This document shows, in pieces, positions 38,203 to 46,942 of a stretch of DNA of 64,000 bases (its first letter is position 1; each line of letters begins with the position of its first letter). The translations under genes were made by a program, and so were the position numbers. Under the pieces are notes generated by a model. The model made no database searches and was not told the DNA's origin. It saw only the letters and a program-made list of their open reading frames with translations. Source of the DNA: Jannaschia pohangensis (GTDB taxonomy: Bacteria > Pseudomonadota > Alphaproteobacteria > Rhodobacterales > Rhodobacteraceae); assembly GCF_900113875.1 (NCBI RefSeq), contig NZ_FORA01000004.1, positions 1-64,000 on the forward strand, written 5' to 3'.

Positions 38203-39444
38203 TCACTGGGCGGGAACGTAGCGCTCCATCAGCAGGCGAACGCTGCCGCCGTTGCCGTCCCCGACCAGGCGGACGGCGATGGTATAGGTGCCCGGCAGCA
38301 GACGGTTGACCATGAAACTGTCCAGACCGTCAGGGCCGTCATCGTTCTCGCCCACGCGGCGTCCGACCCGGTCGAACAGCGTCACGATGGGATCGTTGCC
38401 GTTGCCAATCACTTCGGTCACCAGCAGGCCCCCCGCAGGCAGCGAGAAGGTGAACCACTGCGCGGCCTGTGTCGCGGGCAGTTCGCGCAGCAGCGCGGTC
38501 TCCAGCGCGCCCAGGTCGGTGATCGTCACGGAATCGGTCGAGGTCGGCGCAAACTCCGCCTCGTTCAGGCGCCGCAGGCGGTCGGCCGACGGATCGAAGA
38601 TGTCGAGGCCTACGGTGATCTCGTTGTCCGCGCCGTTCAGATCCTCGACCTCGATGCAGTATTCCCCCGACGCCAGCGGCGTGGTGAGGTCGATCTGGCT
38701 GTCGAGGCCGTCGTAGTCGTCGTTCTCCGCGATGGTCGTGCCCGACCGATCCAGGATGCGGATCAATGGATCGCCGTCCTGGCTGGTCGCGGTGATGATC
38801 ATCGGGCTCGCCTCGCCCACCACAAGGCCATAAGCCGGGAACTGCGCCGCGGTGCCGCTGGCGCGCACGCCCTGCGTCAGCTCCGCAATCCCGAGGTTAC
38901 CAGACAGCATCGGCGTGTCGGCGGCAAAGCATCCGGCGCCGGTGCCGCCTGCACTCGGAGCGGCCGCGGGCGGGCTGACACCGCCGTTGCCTCCGGCGTC
39001 GGGCCAATCGTGATCGCCGCGTCCGATGCGGACGGTCACATCCGTCACACCGCTTTCATAGCTGCGGGCGGCCAGGCAATAGGTCCCGGCACCCAGGGTC
39101 GACTGGATCTGGCTACCGAAATTGCCGCCGGAATCGTCGTCCGCCGCCACCTCGGTGCCCGCCGCGTCATAGACGGAGATATAGGGATCGCCCGCCGGGA
39201 CGGCATCCACATCGATGCGGATGTCGGTGTCGCCCGACAGGGTGAACATGCGCACCAGATGGCCCGCAATCGGCACCTGCCCATCCGCGTCGAAGGGGGC
39301 GTCGGCCTCGGTCAGATCCGATCCGGCCTCATCTCCACCAACCCATTCGCCCACCAGGCTGATCCCGCCGCAGATCGGGGCCTGTGCGAAGGCCGGCGCG
39401 GCACAGGTCAAAAGCAGGGCGGTGCCCGTCAAGATGGATTTCAT
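38203..39444 (-). CDS. Exported protein with three PPC-like domains
   Basis: This 413-aa protein has a signal peptide ending in APAFAQAP. Three repeats of the bacterial pre-peptidase C-terminal (PPC) type follow, each with an acidic pattern such as YISVYDAAGTEVAADDDSGG, LIRILDRSGTTIAENDDYDG and IVTLFDRVGRRVGENDDGPD, each followed by AGTYCLAA, SGEYCIEV or PGTYTIAV. A Pro/Gly-rich linker lies near residue 160. No catalytic domain is present, so it probably binds a surface ligand or stabilises a partner. Its ribosome-binding site lies inside a 10-bp hairpin (see 39449-39479). Confidence 0.85.
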   Translation of the reverse strand: MKSILTGTALLLTCAAPAFAQAPICGGISLVGEWVGGDEAGSDLTEADAPFDADGQVPIAGHLVRMFTLSGDTDIRIDVDAVPAGDPYISVYDAAGTEVAADDDSGGNFGSQIQSTLGAGTYCLAARSYESGVTDVTVRIGRGDHDWPDAGGNGGVSPPAAAPSAGGTGAGCFAADTPMLSGNLGIAELTQGVRASGTAAQFPAYGLVVGEASPMIITATSQDGDPLIRILDRSGTTIAENDDYDGLDSQIDLTTPLASGEYCIEVEDLNGADNEITVGLDIFDPSADRLRRLNEAEFAPTSTDSVTITDLGALETALLRELPATQAAQWFTFSLPAGGLLVTEVIGNGNDPIVTLFDRVGRRVGENDDGPDGLDSFMVNRLLPGTYTIAVRLVGDGNGGSVRLLMERYVPAQ

Positions 39445-39448
39445 GGAA

Positions 39449-39479
39449 TACCCTCCGCATTGAAGTCACGCGGAGGGTA
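39449..39479 (-). promoter_or_regulatory. Hairpin that sequesters the ribosome-binding site of the PPC gene
   Basis: On the minus strand TACCCTCCGC pairs with GCGGAGGGTA (10 bp, 11-base loop). The right arm holds GGAGGG, which lies exactly 6 bases before the ATG at 39444. There is no T-tract, so control of translation is more likely than termination. Confidence 0.6.
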
Positions 39480-39508
39480 GGGGGCGTCAGCGACAAGGGC
39501 AACCGGGA

Positions 39509-40879
39509 TCAGGCGACTTCCGCAAAGACCTGGGCCAGGGCGGCCGAGAGTTTGTCGAACATCTCGTCCATCTGCGCATCGGTCATGATGAAGGGTGGGC
39601 AGAGCACGATGGACTGGCCGAGCGGGCGACAGATCAGCCCGTGGTCGGTGCAGGTGTTGGCGATCCGCTCGGACACCGACAGATGCCCCTCGAACGGCTT
39701 CTTTGTGGCCTTGTCGCGCACCGCTTCCAACGCCCCCATCAACCCGCGTCCGCGCCATTCGCCGATGTGGTCCTGATCGGCCAACTTGGCCATTCCGGCC
39801 TCGAACCGGGGGATCAGCCGCTGGACGTTTTCCATCAGCCCGCCATTCAGGACAAGGTCGATGGAGGCCAGCGCGATGGCGCATCCCACCGGGTGACCCG
39901 AGGCGGTGAAGCCGTGGGGAAACTCCTCGATGGCATCGGTGGCGCGCTGCAACCTGTCCGACAGTTCCGGACCCAGGATGACAGCGCCCATGGGAAAGAA
40001 GCCCGCCGTCAACGCCTTGGAGCTGATGATGGCGTCGGGCAGGAACCCATAGCTTTCGCATCCCCAGACCGACCCGGTGCGCCCGAAGCCGGTGATGACC
40101 TCGTCGGCGATGACCGGGATGCCGTGCTTGCGCAGCACCGGCAGGATCGCGTCGAAATAGCCGTCGACCGGGGGGATCACGCCGCCCGCACCCTGCACCG
40201 GTTCGGCAAAGAAGCCGGCGATTGTGTCGGCACCCTCTCGGGCGATCATTTCTTCCAGTTCGGCCACCAAACGCGCAAGGAAGTCGGCGGCACTTTCGCC
40301 CTCCCGCCCTTCGCGCCAGTAGTGCGGACAAGTCAGGCGCAGGAAGCCCGGCAGCGGCAGGCCGAAGACCGAATTATAGGGCTTGCCCGTCATCGACGCG
40401 CTGACCGCCGTCACCCCGTGATAGGCATTGCCCCGGGTGATGATCTTGCGCGCATTGGGGCGGCCTTCGGCGGCATGCAGGAACCACAGCATTTTGACCA
40501 TGGTGTCGTTCGCCTCGGACCCGGAGTTGGTATAGAACACCTTTCCGTCTGCAAAGGGCGACACCTCCACCAGCTTCTCGGACAGCATGACGGCCTGGTC
40601 GGACATCCGCCCGAAGAAGGCGTGATAGCCGGGGAAGCGGGCGTACTGATCTTGCGCCGCCTTGATGAGGGCAGGGTGGTCGAACCCCGCGATCATGTTC
40701 CAGAGCCCCGAGTTTCCGTCGAGATAGCGGCGACCTTCGGTGTCGACCACATAGGGCCCCTCGCCGTGGGTCAGGATCACCGTCCCGCGCTCGTTGATCG
40801 AGGGAAGATCCGTGAAGCCGAAAAAGCTGTTCTGCTTTGCGCGGGCATCCCAGGAGTTGGGCAGGGTCGTGTCGGGCAT
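39509..40879 (-). CDS. Class III PLP-dependent aminotransferase (omega-transaminase type)
   Basis: This is a 456-aa protein. The PLP-binding region shows FYTNSGSEANDTMVK, the DEVITGFGRTG motif with the cofactor Asp, and the Schiff-base Lys in SSKALTAGFFPMGAV. It resembles beta-alanine/pyruvate-type or GABA-type transaminases. The substrate cannot be fixed. It is divergent from otnK with a 167-bp spacer and co-directional with the PPC gene. Confidence 0.9.
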   Translation of the reverse strand: MPDTTLPNSWDARAKQNSFFGFTDLPSINERGTVILTHGEGPYVVDTEGRRYLDGNSGLWNMIAGFDHPALIKAAQDQYARFPGYHAFFGRMSDQAVMLSEKLVEVSPFADGKVFYTNSGSEANDTMVKMLWFLHAAEGRPNARKIITRGNAYHGVTAVSASMTGKPYNSVFGLPLPGFLRLTCPHYWREGREGESAADFLARLVAELEEMIAREGADTIAGFFAEPVQGAGGVIPPVDGYFDAILPVLRKHGIPVIADEVITGFGRTGSVWGCESYGFLPDAIISSKALTAGFFPMGAVILGPELSDRLQRATDAIEEFPHGFTASGHPVGCAIALASIDLVLNGGLMENVQRLIPRFEAGMAKLADQDHIGEWRGRGLMGALEAVRDKATKKPFEGHLSVSERIANTCTDHGLICRPLGQSIVLCPPFIMTDAQMDEMFDKLSAALAQVFAEVA

Positions 40880-41046
40880 GGTGCACCTCGTGAATGATGG
40901 ATCACGCTATCCCGCGCCGGGGTCGGCGTCCATCCGGAGCGCGACCTTCGTGCATCACCCGGCACAGAAAAACCGACCCCGGACACCTCCCCCGCTTTCA
41001 ACCCCGCAATCGGTCGGGGCAGGGTGGTCGCGGGGGGCTATTTGCC

Positions 41047-42318
41047 ATGACAAACACCTTTTTCGGTGCGATTGCAGACGATTTCACGGGCGCGACCGAT
41101 CTTGCGGCGATGTTGTCGCGCGCGGGCGTGCCGGTCACCCTGCGGATCGGTCTGCCCGACGAGGCGCGCGCGGGCGAGGCCACGGCCTTCGAAGTCATCG
41201 CGCTCAAGATCCGAACCAACCCGGTCGAGGATGCCGTGGCCGAAGCGCGGGCCGCGTTGCGCTGGCTTCGGGCGCGGGGCGCACGGCGGATCTTCTGGAA
41301 ATACTGCTCCACTTTCGATTCCACGGCGCGCGGCAATATCGGCCCCGTCGCCGACGCCCTGATGAGCGATCTGCGCGTCGACCGCACCGTCCATTGCCCG
41401 GCCTTCCCCGAAAACGGGCGGCGGGTCTTCATGGGCAACCTCTTCGTGGGCGATCAGCCGCTGAACGAAAGCCCGATGAAGGATCACCCGCTGACCCCGA
41501 TGCGCGATGCCAACCTGATGCGCCTGCTCACCCCGCAGGTGCAGCGCCAGACCGGCCTGATCCCCTTCCCGACCGTGCGGCAGGGCTCGGAGGTGGTGCG
41601 GGACGCGCTCGAGAAACTGGCGGGACACATCGTGCTGGATGCCGTCGACGACGCCGACCTCGTTACCCTGGCCGAGGCGATTCATGACATGCCGCTGATC
41701 TGCGGCGGCTCCGCCATCGCGCAGCCCTTGCCCGCACTCTGGGCCGAGACGGGCTCCATGGGCGCCTTGCCCGATCTCGACCTGCCCGAGGTTCCGACCG
41801 GCCGCATCGTCCTGTCGGGCAGCTGCTCGGCCATGACCCGCGCGCAGGTCAGCGCCTATCTCGACGCGGGCGCGCTCGGCTACCGGCTCGACCCGCTCGA
41901 ACTGGCCCGTGACGGGGTGGCCGACGCGCGCAGCTGGCTGTCGGGGCAAAGCCCGGACCGCCCCAAGATCATCTTCGCCACCGCCGAGCCGAAGTCCGTC
42001 GCCGCCGCGCAGGAGGCCCTCGGCGTGTCGCGCGCGGGCGCCCTGGTCGAGGACGCGCTGGCGCAGCTGGCACAGGACGCGCGCGCCATGGGCATCGGCC
42101 AGATCGTCGTTGCGGGCGGCGAGACGTCGGGCGCCGTGACCCGCGCCCTTGGCGTCGACCGCCTGCGGATCGGGCCGGAAGTCGCGCCGGGCGTGCCGTG
42201 GTGCTTTGCGGGCGACAACACGGCGCTTGCCCTCAAGTCCGGGAACTTCGGGGCTCAAAGCTTCTTCAGCGATGCCTTCGACCTTCTGCAAAAGTCGTTT
42301 GTCGAGAAGGCCGGCTAA
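41047..42318 (+). CDS. otnK: 3-oxo-tetronate kinase / four-carbon acid sugar kinase
   Basis: This is a 423-aa protein from the ATG at 41047. It matches the OtnK/DUF1537 family: N-terminal GAIADDFTGATDLAAML, KYCSTFDSTARGNIGPV, VHCPAFPENGRRVFMGNLFV, and C-terminal nucleotide-binding VVAGGETSGAVTRALGV and PGVPWCFAGDNTALALKSGN. The family phosphorylates 3-oxo-tetronate. The usual partners (otnC decarboxylase, otnI isomerase, a dehydrogenase) are not next to it. It ends 16 bases before the DUF4178 operon and may share its transcript. Confidence 0.9.
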   Translation: MTNTFFGAIADDFTGATDLAAMLSRAGVPVTLRIGLPDEARAGEATAFEVIALKIRTNPVEDAVAEARAALRWLRARGARRIFWKYCSTFDSTARGNIGPVADALMSDLRVDRTVHCPAFPENGRRVFMGNLFVGDQPLNESPMKDHPLTPMRDANLMRLLTPQVQRQTGLIPFPTVRQGSEVVRDALEKLAGHIVLDAVDDADLVTLAEAIHDMPLICGGSAIAQPLPALWAETGSMGALPDLDLPEVPTGRIVLSGSCSAMTRAQVSAYLDAGALGYRLDPLELARDGVADARSWLSGQSPDRPKIIFATAEPKSVAAAQEALGVSRAGALVEDALAQLAQDARAMGIGQIVVAGGETSGAVTRALGVDRLRIGPEVAPGVPWCFAGDNTALALKSGNFGAQSFFSDAFDLLQKSFVEKAG

Positions 42319-42334
42319 GGGGTAGGTCATCACG

Positions 42335-42931
42335 ATGACACAACGATCCTGCCCCAATTGCGGTGCCGCGCTGCCCGAGATGCTGGCCCACGCCCGCATG
42401 ATCAATTGCGAGTTCTGCGGGTCTTCGGTGGTTCTGGACGACGATGTCCTGCGCAAGGCGGGCGAGGCGGGCGAAATGCTCGACGCGCCCGAACTGGTCA
42501 CCATCGGTCGCGCTGTCCGCCTGCCGCAGGGACAGTTCACCGCCTGGGGCCATGTGCGCTATGACTACGGTCTGGGCCACTGGGACGAATACTACGGCGA
42601 GCTGAACGGCGACTGGTGCTGGCTCTCGGTCGACGAGGGCGACATTGCCTTGCAATTCAAGGTCGAAGGGAAAGGCCTTGTCGCCACCGATTTCCGGCCC
42701 CTGGCCCAGGTCGAGATCGGGGGCACCAAATACACCTGCACCGAAACCGACCACGCCACGGCCATCGCCTTTCGCGGCCAGTTGCCGGAACCCGTTGCCA
42801 TCGGGGACACGCACCGCTACGCCAACTTCCAGGGGGTCGGAGCCCGCATCGCCTCGGCCGAGATGTGGGATGGCGGGCATGCGCTCTTTGTCGGCGAATG
42901 GATCGATCCCTTCGACCTGAGGCCCGCATGA
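42335..42931 (+). CDS. Zinc-ribbon DUF4178 protein 1
   Basis: This is a 198-aa protein. An N-terminal zinc ribbon (CPNCGAALPE ... CEFCGSSV) is followed by a DUF4178-type beta-rich domain (WGHVRYDYGLGHWDEYYGEL, WCWLSVDEGDIALQFKVEG). No transmembrane segment is seen. The family is of unknown function but recurs with DUF350 and polyamine enzymes in stress-type operons. Its stop overlaps the next start by 4 bases. Confidence 0.88.
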   Translation: MTQRSCPNCGAALPEMLAHARMINCEFCGSSVVLDDDVLRKAGEAGEMLDAPELVTIGRAVRLPQGQFTAWGHVRYDYGLGHWDEYYGELNGDWCWLSVDEGDIALQFKVEGKGLVATDFRPLAQVEIGGTKYTCTETDHATAIAFRGQLPEPVAIGDTHRYANFQGVGARIASAEMWDGGHALFVGEWIDPFDLRPA

Positions 42932-44205
42932 CCGGCCACATCAAATCCATCAACTGCACCAACTGCGGTGCGGGCCTCGAGGTGATCGGCGGCGGCCGGG
43001 TGACGACCAAGGTCTGCTCCTATTGCGGGGCCGCGCTGGATGCCACCGACGCCTTCAAGGTGCTGGAAGTCTTCAGCGAGATGAAGCGCCCCGACAGCCC
43101 CTTCCGGCTTGGCATGCAGGGCGACTGGAACGGCGTCACCTTCACCATCATCGGGACCATCGGCCAGCAGGAATCCTATGGCGGCCAGACCTGGACCTGG
43201 GTGGATCATCAGCTCTATTCCCCGACCCATGGTTATGCCTGGCTTACCGTCGAGGACGGGCACACCATCATCACCCGCAAGGTTCGCGACTGGCCACAGC
43301 GGCAGTTCATCACCGAACATGTCGTTGAAAACGCGGAAAATCCGCCGAATTCCTATTGGCGGCAGCAACGCTTCACCTACTACAGTTCGTCCAATTGGCA
43401 GACGGTCTTCGTCGAGGGCGAATTCAACTGGCGCCCGCGCAGGGGCGCCCTCGGCTATACCGCCAGCCTGCTCAACAACGGCGATGACCTGGCAATGCTG
43501 CATTACGTCTCGCCGATCTCCGAAGGTGCGCGCGCCGAGCGCGAACTCGAGGTCTCCTACTATTGGCCCGAAGCCGCCGCCGCCTTCGGCGTCCGCACCA
43601 TCCCCGTCCCCAAGGTCCACCCCCTGCAACCCTACGATGACAAGGCGGCGACAGGCATTCTGAAAGTCTGGTTCGCGGCGCTTTGCGTGGCGACCGTGGC
43701 GCTGGCCATCTGGATCTCGTCCCTGCAACCGCCCGGTCAGGCGATCTATTCGGGGATGCCAGGCGACTTGCCGCCCCTGATGACCTTCACCATCACCGAT
43801 CCGACGCGACCCGCCCAGATCGCCTTGCGGCAGGACCTGAGCAATGCCTTCGCCTTCTACACGGTGAAGATGACCGGCCCCGACGGGACCGTCATGGCGG
43901 AAACCGGGCGCGAGGTCAGCTATTATTCCGGCGGCTCTGGCGATGACGCCTGGTCGGAGGGCAGCCGTCGCAGCACCCTCAACTTCGTCCCGCCCGTCGC
44001 CGGGGAATACAAGCTGACCCTGACACCCGATCCCTCGGGCACCCTGGACGCGCCACTGAAGGTTTCGGTGGCGGAAGGTCGGCGCAATGCACTCTGGCTC
44101 TGGCTGGCGCTGCCGGTCTTCCTGCTCTGCCTCGCCTGGCAGTGGACGGGGCGGATACGGCACAACAAGGCCCGGTGGGCCGGCACAGATTGGTATGATG
44201 ACTGA
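42928..44205 (+). CDS. Zinc-ribbon DUF4178 membrane protein 2
   Basis: This is a 425-aa paralogue with an N-terminal zinc ribbon (CTNCGAGLEV ... CSYCGAAL) and a DUF4178 domain (FTIIGTIGQQESYGGQTWTW, YAWLTVEDGHTIITRK). One membrane segment follows near residues 250-268, then an extracytoplasmic beta-type domain, and a second membrane segment near the C-terminus (LWLWLALPVFLLCLAWQW). The longer frame starting at 42616 is rejected because it runs across protein 1 in another frame. The ribbon faces the cytoplasm by inference. Confidence 0.88.
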   Translation: MTGHIKSINCTNCGAGLEVIGGGRVTTKVCSYCGAALDATDAFKVLEVFSEMKRPDSPFRLGMQGDWNGVTFTIIGTIGQQESYGGQTWTWVDHQLYSPTHGYAWLTVEDGHTIITRKVRDWPQRQFITEHVVENAENPPNSYWRQQRFTYYSSSNWQTVFVEGEFNWRPRRGALGYTASLLNNGDDLAMLHYVSPISEGARAERELEVSYYWPEAAAAFGVRTIPVPKVHPLQPYDDKAATGILKVWFAALCVATVALAIWISSLQPPGQAIYSGMPGDLPPLMTFTITDPTRPAQIALRQDLSNAFAFYTVKMTGPDGTVMAETGREVSYYSGGSGDDAWSEGSRRSTLNFVPPVAGEYKLTLTPDPSGTLDAPLKVSVAEGRRNALWLWLALPVFLLCLAWQWTGRIRHNKARWAGTDWYDD

Positions 44206-44402
44206 TGTTTCTGCGTGCTGTCGCCATGATCCTATCCGCTGGCCTCTTTATCGGGGCGGCCAACGCCAGCCTCAACAGTTGGGGCCTTGGCGCCGACCGC
44301 GACCTTCGCGGCCTTGGCACGCCCACGGCCTTCAGTCGAAGCCCGTCCATCCGCACGGGATCGGGCAGCAACGGAACCACACGCCGCCTCAGCGTGAAAT
44401 AA
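44205..44402 (+). CDS. Small exported peptide (65 aa), unknown
   Basis: The start shares its A with the stop of DUF4178 protein 2 (TGATG). A signal peptide (MFLRAVAMILSAGLFIGAANAS) leaves a mature part of about 43 residues rich in Gly, Ser, Thr and Arg, with no Cys. It is conserved in position within the operon here, but I know no family. Confidence 0.65.
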   Translation: MFLRAVAMILSAGLFIGAANASLNSWGLGADRDLRGLGTPTAFSRSPSIRTGSGSNGTTRRLSVK

Positions 44403-44418
44403 CCCAAGGGAGCACCCC

Positions 44419-44643
44419 ATGACCGCCTTTGACGGAATCCTCTTCTCCGAAGTCGTCTCGACCGTCTTCTACACCTTCTTCGGGCTGGCGCTTCTGCTGG
44501 CCTGCTGGTGGCTGATCGAGCTGGTCACCCCCTTCTCGCTCCGCAAGGAGCTGGAGGAAGACCAGAACACCGCCATCGCCATCGTGATGGGGGCGCTGTT
44601 CCTGTCGCTCGCCATCATCATCGCGGCGATCCTGCGGGTGTGA
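44419..44643 (+). CDS. DUF350 family membrane protein
   Basis: This 74-aa protein has two transmembrane segments (VSTVFYTFFGLALLLACWWLIE and AIAIVMGALFLSLAIIIAAIL), with the polar LRKELEEDQNTA link typical of DUF350/YjfL (PF03994). In E. coli the relative YjfL lies in an operon with a PspA-like protein and a glutathionylspermidine-synthetase-like protein. Its stop overlaps the GTG start of the next gene by 4 bases. Confidence 0.88.
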   Translation: MTAFDGILFSEVVSTVFYTFFGLALLLACWWLIELVTPFSLRKELEEDQNTAIAIVMGALFLSLAIIIAAILRV

Positions 44644-46169
44644 ACCACCCCCTGTCGACGCGGACCCTGTCGCCGCGGGGCACGGAGCTTTGGTTGCTCG
44701 GCACGACACTGGTCGTCGCCGTGGCGGGCCTCATCTACGAGCTGATCGCGGCCACGGTGTCGTCCTATCTTCTGGGCGATTCCATCCGGCAATTCAGCTT
44801 TGTCATCGGTGTCTTCCTGTCGGCCATGGGGGTTGGCGCCTTCCTGTCGCGGTTTGTCCACGACGCGGTGACGGGCTTCGTGCGTGCGCAGATCGGTCTG
44901 GGCCTGGTCGGCGGGTTCGCCGCCCTGATGACCTTCTCCAGCTATGCCATGGCCGAGGCGGTCGCCGTTCCGCTCTATGGCTCGCTCATCGTGGTGGGGG
45001 CCCTGTCGGGCATGGAAATCCCCCTGCTGGCCCGCATCCTCAAGACCATCGGCGCGGGCCGTTTCCGTTTCGAGAACGTGCTCAGCTTCGACTACCTCGG
45101 CTCGCTCCTCGCCTCACTGGCCTTCCCCGTGCTGATCGTGCCCAACCTCGGTCTGATCTCTGCGGGGCTTGCCTTCGGCTTGCTCAACCTCGCCGTCGCG
45201 GGCGGCACGCTCTGGGTGTTTCGCGACCACCTGGGGTGGGGCACGCGCGCGGCCTGGGGGCTGGCGACGGCCTTGGTCGCGGCGGCCCTGATCTGGTCGG
45301 GGCCCATGGCTTCCGCCCTCGATGCGCGGCTTTACGAGGATGAAATCATCTTCAACACCCGCACCGAGTATCAGCAGGTCACCGTCACGCGCCACCGCGG
45401 CCAGACCCGCTTGATGCTGGATGCGTCGATCCAGTTCGATACCCTGGACGAAGCGCGCTATCACGAACCGCTGGTCCATCCGGCCATGGCGCAGGCCGCG
45501 CGCCGTGCCGACATCCTGATCCTGGGGGGCGGCGACGGCATGGCCACCCGCGAGGTCCTGCGCTGGCCCGATGTAGAACGCATCACGCTGGTCGATCTGG
45601 ACCCCGCCGTCACCACCCTCTTTCGCGACCGCGACAGCCTGGCTGCCCTCAACGATTTCGCCCTGCGCGATCCGCGCGTCACCATCGTGAACGCCGATGC
45701 CTTCACATATGTGCGCGACGGAGAGGGGGCCTTCGATGTGGCGATCCTCGATCTGCCGGACCCCAAGAACCTGTCGCTCTCCAAGCTCTACACCGTCGAA
45801 TTCTATCGCCTTCTTAAACGTCGCATGTCGGCCCAAGGCATCGTCGTGACCCAGGCGGGCTCCCCGCTCTTTGCGACCGATGCCTTCTGGATCACCGCCA
45901 CGACGGTTGGCACCGAATGGTCAACGGTCCCTTACCAATCCTACGTACCCAGTTTCGGCCTCTGGGGCTTCGTCATGGGCCTGCCCGAGGGGATGCGTCC
46001 ACGCGCCGACCCGTTGCCGGACGGCCTGCGCTATCTGACACCCGGGGTCTGGCAGGCCGCGCAGGCCTTCGATGCGGGGATCGGCCCGCGTGACGTTCCG
46101 GTCAACACGCTCTCGACCCATCCGCTGCCGCGCGCCTACGAGGCGGGGTGGAAGGCCTGGTACGAATAG
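44640..46169 (+). CDS. Membrane-fused spermidine-synthase-like aminopropyltransferase
   Basis: This is a 509-aa protein from a GTG at 44640 inside the DUF350 stop (GTGA). The N-terminal ~210 residues hold about seven membrane segments. The C-terminal domain is a SpeE fold with the decarboxylated-SAM motif LILGGGDGMATREVLRW (about residue 295) and the catalytic-type DLPDP (about 371). The catalytic residues look intact, so activity is plausible. It probably acts at the membrane on a polyamine or an unknown acceptor. It ends 1 base before the convergent speD. Confidence 0.9.
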   Translation: MNHPLSTRTLSPRGTELWLLGTTLVVAVAGLIYELIAATVSSYLLGDSIRQFSFVIGVFLSAMGVGAFLSRFVHDAVTGFVRAQIGLGLVGGFAALMTFSSYAMAEAVAVPLYGSLIVVGALSGMEIPLLARILKTIGAGRFRFENVLSFDYLGSLLASLAFPVLIVPNLGLISAGLAFGLLNLAVAGGTLWVFRDHLGWGTRAAWGLATALVAAALIWSGPMASALDARLYEDEIIFNTRTEYQQVTVTRHRGQTRLMLDASIQFDTLDEARYHEPLVHPAMAQAARRADILILGGGDGMATREVLRWPDVERITLVDLDPAVTTLFRDRDSLAALNDFALRDPRVTIVNADAFTYVRDGEGAFDVAILDLPDPKNLSLSKLYTVEFYRLLKRRMSAQGIVVTQAGSPLFATDAFWITATTVGTEWSTVPYQSYVPSFGLWGFVMGLPEGMRPRADPLPDGLRYLTPGVWQAAQAFDAGIGPRDVPVNTLSTHPLPRAYEAGWKAWYE

Positions 46170-46170
46170 G

Positions 46171-46500
46171 TCAGGCGGGCACGCCGCGCGGCACGATCTG
46201 TCGGCTGGTCCGCGCCGGGGCCAGCGCCGCGTCCAGATGATCCGCCGCCGCCTCGACCGGCGCATCGCCACACATGAACAGGTCAAGCGCAGCGTAGCCG
46301 TGTTCGGGCCAGGTGTGCACCGTGACATGGCTCTCGGCCAGCATCAGGACGCCGGTTACGCCGCCGCCCTCGAAGGGATGGAAATGCCGCGACAACACGG
46401 TGGCCCCCGCCGCGACCGCCGCCGCCTCCATCGCCTCGGCCAGCGTCTCCGGGTCCAGATTGCCGCCCCAGTGTTCCAGGATCAGGTGCCGTCCGATCAT
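46171..46500 (-). CDS. speD: S-adenosylmethionine decarboxylase proenzyme
   Basis: This 109-aa protein is of the short bacterial SpeD class. Self-cleavage occurs at Glu56-Ser57 in LAESHVTVHTWPEHG, and His62 and Cys77 are at the same spacing as Ser63/His68/Cys83 of the Thermotoga enzyme. It makes decarboxylated SAM, the aminopropyl donor for the convergent SpeE-like gene. It lies 4 bases after dtd and ends the minus-strand operon. Confidence 0.92.
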   Translation of the reverse strand: MIGRHLILEHWGGNLDPETLAEAMEAAAVAAGATVLSRHFHPFEGGGVTGVLMLAESHVTVHTWPEHGYAALDLFMCGDAPVEAAADHLDAALAPARTSRQIVPRGVPA

Positions 46501-46504
46501 CGCC

Positions 46505-46942
46505 TCAGCGCTCCATCGGGATGGTCACGGGGCCATCGTTGACCAGATGCACGGCCATGTCCGCACCGAACCGCCCGGTCTGCGTCGCGATGCCAAGGTC
46601 GCGCAGGCAGGTAACGAAATGCTCATACAGCGCCTCGCCCACCTCGGGCCGGGCCGCCGTCGAAAAGCCGGGCCGGTTGCCGCGCGACGTATCGGCGGCC
46701 AGCGTGAACTGACTGACCACCAGCGCCTCGCCGCCGACATCCGTGATTGCCCGGTTCATCTTGCCCGCCTCGTCCACGAAGATGCGCAGCTTCGCGACCC
46801 GCTCGGCCAGCGCCCGGGCGTTGTCTTCGGTATCGCCCTCCATCGCGCAGACCAGGATCATCAGCCCCGTGCCACAGCGCCCGACCGTCACGCCGTCGAT
46901 ATCGACGCGAGCTTCGGTCACGCGCTGGATGACGGCCTTCAC
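46505..46942 (-). CDS. dtd: D-aminoacyl-tRNA deacylase
   Basis: This 145-aa protein has the DTD signature [17 protein letters not shown] with the nucleophilic Thr/Gln environment and the C-terminal [11 protein letters not shown]. It removes D-amino acids wrongly charged to tRNA. It overlaps pfkB by 4 bases. Confidence 0.95.
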   Translation of the reverse strand: MKAVIQRVTEARVDIDGVTVGRCGTGLMILVCAMEGDTEDNARALAERVAKLRIFVDEAGKMNRAITDVGGEALVVSQFTLAADTSRGNRPGFSTAARPEVGEALYEHFVTCLRDLGIATQTGRFGADMAVHLVNDGPVTIPMER

